A stretch of DNA of 64,000 nucleotides from Pseudomonas sp. TH43 (GTDB lineage Bacteria; Pseudomonadota; Gammaproteobacteria; Pseudomonadales; Pseudomonadaceae): positions 1,312,001 through 1,376,000 of the forward strand of contig NZ_JAEKFI010000004.1 of assembly GCF_016650635.1 (NCBI RefSeq), read 5' to 3'. Shown in pieces: positions 62,216 through 64,000 of this stretch (its first letter is position 1; every line of letters begins with the position of its first letter). The notes below the pieces were generated by a model. It saw only the letters and a program-made list of their open reading frames with translations, was not told the DNA's origin and did not search any database. The position numbers and the translations under genes are program-made.

Positions 62216-63610
62216 ATGAGCACTGACAAGACCAATCAGTCCTGGGGCGGCCGCTTCAGTGAACCCGTCGACGCCTTCGTCGCCCGCTTCACCGCCTCCG
62301 TCACTTTCGACCAGCGCCTGTATCGCCACGACATCATGGGTTCGATCGCCCACGCCACCATGCTGGCCAAGGTTGGCGTGCTGACCGATGCCGAGCGCGA
62401 CAGCATCATTGATGGCCTGAAGACCATTCAGGGCGAAATCGAGGCCGGTCAATTCGACTGGCGCATCGACCTCGAAGACGTGCACATGAACATCGAAGCG
62501 CGCCTGACCGATCGCATCGGCGTGACCGGCAAGAAACTCCACACTGGCCGCAGCCGTAACGACCAGGTCGCCACCGACATCCGCCTGTGGCTGCGTGACG
62601 AGATCGACCTGATCCTCGCCGAAATCACCCGCCTGCAAAAAGGCCTGCTCGAGCAAGCCGAACGCGAAGCCGGCAGCATCATGCCCGGCTTCACCCACTT
62701 GCAGACCGCACAGCCAGTGACCTTCGGGCACCACATGCTGGCCTGGTTCGAAATGCTCAGCCGCGACTACGAGCGTCTGGTCGACTGCCGCAAGCGCACC
62801 AACCGCATGCCATTGGGCAGCGCCGCGCTGGCCGGCACTACCTACCCGATCGACCGCGAATTCACCGCACAGCTGTTGAATTTCGACGCAGTGGGCGGCA
62901 ACTCGCTGGACAACGTTTCCGATCGCGACTTCGCCATCGAATTCTGCTCGGCTGCTAGCATCGCGATGATGCACCTGTCGCGTTTCTCCGAAGAGCTGGT
63001 GCTATGGACCAGCGCGCAGTTCCAGTTCATCGATCTGCCGGACCGTTTCTGCACCGGCAGCTCGATCATGCCGCAAAAGAAAAACCCCGACGTACCTGAA
63101 CTGGTGCGCGGCAAGACCGGCCGTGTGTTCGGTGCGCTGATGGGCCTGCTGACCTTGATGAAAGGCCAGCCTTTGGCCTACAACAAGGACAACCAGGAAG
63201 ACAAAGAGCCGCTGTTCGATGCCGCCGACACCCTGCGCGACTCGCTGCGCGCCTTTGCCGACATGATCCCGGCGATCAAGCCGAAACACGCGATCATGCG
63301 TGAAGCGGCGTTGCGTGGTTTCTCCACCGCAACCGACCTCGCTGACTACCTGGTACGCCGTGGCCTGCCGTTCCGTGACTGCCACGAAATCGTCGGCCAC
63401 GCAGTGAAGTACGGCGTGGACACTGGCAAGGATCTGGCCGAGATGAGCCTGGAAGAGCTGCGTCAGTTCAGCGATCAGATCGAACAGGACGTGTTCGCCG
63501 TGCTGACCCTGGAAGGCTCGGTGAATGCCCGTGACCATATCGGCGGCACTGCGCCGGCGCAGGTCAAGGCAGCTGTGGTTCGCGGTCAGGCGCTCGTCGC
63601 CGCCCGCTAA
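62216..63610 (+). CDS. argH: Argininosuccinate lyase
   Basis: A 464-residue enzyme of arginine synthesis that splits argininosuccinate into arginine and fumarate. The superfamily signature GSSIMPQKKNPDVPELVRGK is at about residue 282, and TGRSRNDQVATDIRLWLRDE is the substrate-binding region. The ATG at 62216 starts STDKTNQSWGGRFSEPVDAF, the normal ArgH start; the open frame continues 28 codons upstream into the promoter region. It is divergent from the algZ-algR unit, as in P. aeruginosa. Confidence 0.96.
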   Translation: MSTDKTNQSWGGRFSEPVDAFVARFTASVTFDQRLYRHDIMGSIAHATMLAKVGVLTDAERDSIIDGLKTIQGEIEAGQFDWRIDLEDVHMNIEARLTDRIGVTGKKLHTGRSRNDQVATDIRLWLRDEIDLILAEITRLQKGLLEQAEREAGSIMPGFTHLQTAQPVTFGHHMLAWFEMLSRDYERLVDCRKRTNRMPLGSAALAGTTYPIDREFTAQLLNFDAVGGNSLDNVSDRDFAIEFCSAASIAMMHLSRFSEELVLWTSAQFQFIDLPDRFCTGSSIMPQKKNPDVPELVRGKTGRVFGALMGLLTLMKGQPLAYNKDNQEDKEPLFDAADTLRDSLRAFADMIPAIKPKHAIMREAALRGFSTATDLADYLVRRGLPFRDCHEIVGHAVKYGVDTGKDLAEMSLEELRQFSDQIEQDVFAVLTLEGSVNARDHIGGTAPAQVKAAVVRGQALVAAR

Positions 63611-63626
63611 AAGCAAAAGCCAAAAG

Positions 63627-63692
63627 CATCGCGAGCAGGCTCACTCCTACATTGGAATACGTTCCCCTGTAGGAGTGAGCCTGCTCGCGATA
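63627..63692. repeat. REPIN (ATCGCGAGCAGGCTCACTCC type)
   Basis: CATCGCGAGCAGGCTCACTC and its perfect inverse GAGTGAGCCTGCTCGCGATA; same variant as at 9490. It separates argH from the convergent GST gene. Confidence 0.88.
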
Positions 63693-63716
63693 GCTGCGTT
63701 CAAATCACTACAAAAC

Positions 63717-64000
63717 TCACTTCTTTGCCGCGATCATCGCCAAAAACGCCGGCATCGCTGCTTCCTTATCCGCTGCAACCTTCTGCACATGCGGATTCTG
63801 TTCAAGTCGCTCCAGCAGCGCCTTCGCCTGCGGCATCTCTGCCAGCAAATCAATCCCGAACAGCTTCTGCCCGACCGCACAGGCCAGCGGCACGCTGTAG
63901 AGGAAGTACAAATCGGCAATGGTCAGACTGTCGCCCGCCACGTACGGCGCGAATTTGCCGTGTCTGCCCAGCGCTGCAAAGCCCAGCAGCAACTCGGTTT
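63717..64000 (-). CDS. Glutathione S-transferase family protein (3' part, cut by the window end)
   Basis: The last 94 codons of a gene that begins beyond the right edge. The visible part is the helical C-terminal domain of a GST: GDSLTIADLYFLYSVPLACA has the N-capping box with the conserved aspartate of helix 6, and LLERLEQNPHVQKVAADKEA follows. The glutathione-binding N-terminal domain is not in the window. The substrate cannot be inferred. Confidence 0.8.
   Translation of the reverse strand, partial: TELLLGFAALGRHGKFAPYVAGDSLTIADLYFLYSVPLACAVGQKLFGIDLLAEMPQAKALLERLEQNPHVQKVAADKEAAMPAFLAMIAAKK

Overview
This window is a chromosomal segment of a fluorescent Pseudomonas (P. fluorescens group by inference). 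Gene order from gcvP to argH follows, with few interruptions, the order I recall from the P. aeruginosa chromosome (gcvP-gcvH-gcvT, iron ABC transporter, ubiI-ubiH-pepP-ygfB, zapA, 6S RNA, fau, glpT, ubiD, rho, trxA, ppx-ppk-hemB, algP-algQ, hemY-hemX-hemD-hemC, algR, argH). The DNA is GC-rich, and intergenic spaces carry many paired REP sequences (REPINs) of the GTGGGAGCGAGCCTGCTCGCG and GTGGCGAGGGGATTTATCCCC types, which are typical of this group. I see no phage, insertion sequence, CRISPR array, tRNA or rRNA.

Layout. 1-9.4 kb: a small exported protein, the glycine cleavage genes split by an ArnB-like aminotransferase on the opposite strand, and a ferric-iron ABC importer. 9.5-16.8 kb: a tight operon ygfB-pepP-ubiH-DUF4442-ubiI facing a divergent unit TIGR02449-zapA-ssrS(6S RNA)-fau, then a 51-residue membrane peptide missed by length filters, and an EVE-domain protein. 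16.9-28 kb: FliL-like protein, quinone oxidoreductase, histidine phosphatase, glpT, ChaC-like cyclotransferase, a ubiD/ferredoxin-reductase pair, a large acyltransferase, rho and trxA. 28-32 kb: a FadR-type regulator divergent from a complete polar amino-acid ABC transporter. 32-40.7 kb: ppx facing ppk-hemB, DedA, a membrane-bound fatty-acid hydroxylase, ElbB, YaiI. 40.7-50 kb, the most accessory-looking part: a cytochrome c-FTR1 iron permease, a five-gene envelope cluster (two COG3014 lipoproteins, YcfL, LpoB and an LpoB/CsgG-like exported protein), then a tandem array of about 535-bp units made from the last 113 codons of that fifth gene plus a REPIN and a terminator, and a LysE-type exporter. 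50-64 kb: MscS channel and ABC-F ATPase, TIGR02444, algP, FKBP, algQ, DsbB, the heme operon hemC-hemD-hemX-hemY, algR, a decayed algZ, argH and the edge of a GST gene.

How the genes fit together. Three themes recur: tetrapyrrole and quinone synthesis (hemB; hemCDXY; ubiH, ubiI, ubiD), global regulation and polyphosphate (rho, 6S RNA, ppk/ppx, algP, algQ, algR) and the cell envelope (lipoproteins, LpoB, acyltransferase, DedA). The two most unusual features are the tandem array at 47.26-49.39 kb and the algZ sensor-kinase remnant upstream of an intact algR. All functional calls rest on reading the translated sequences and on known families; no database search was run.
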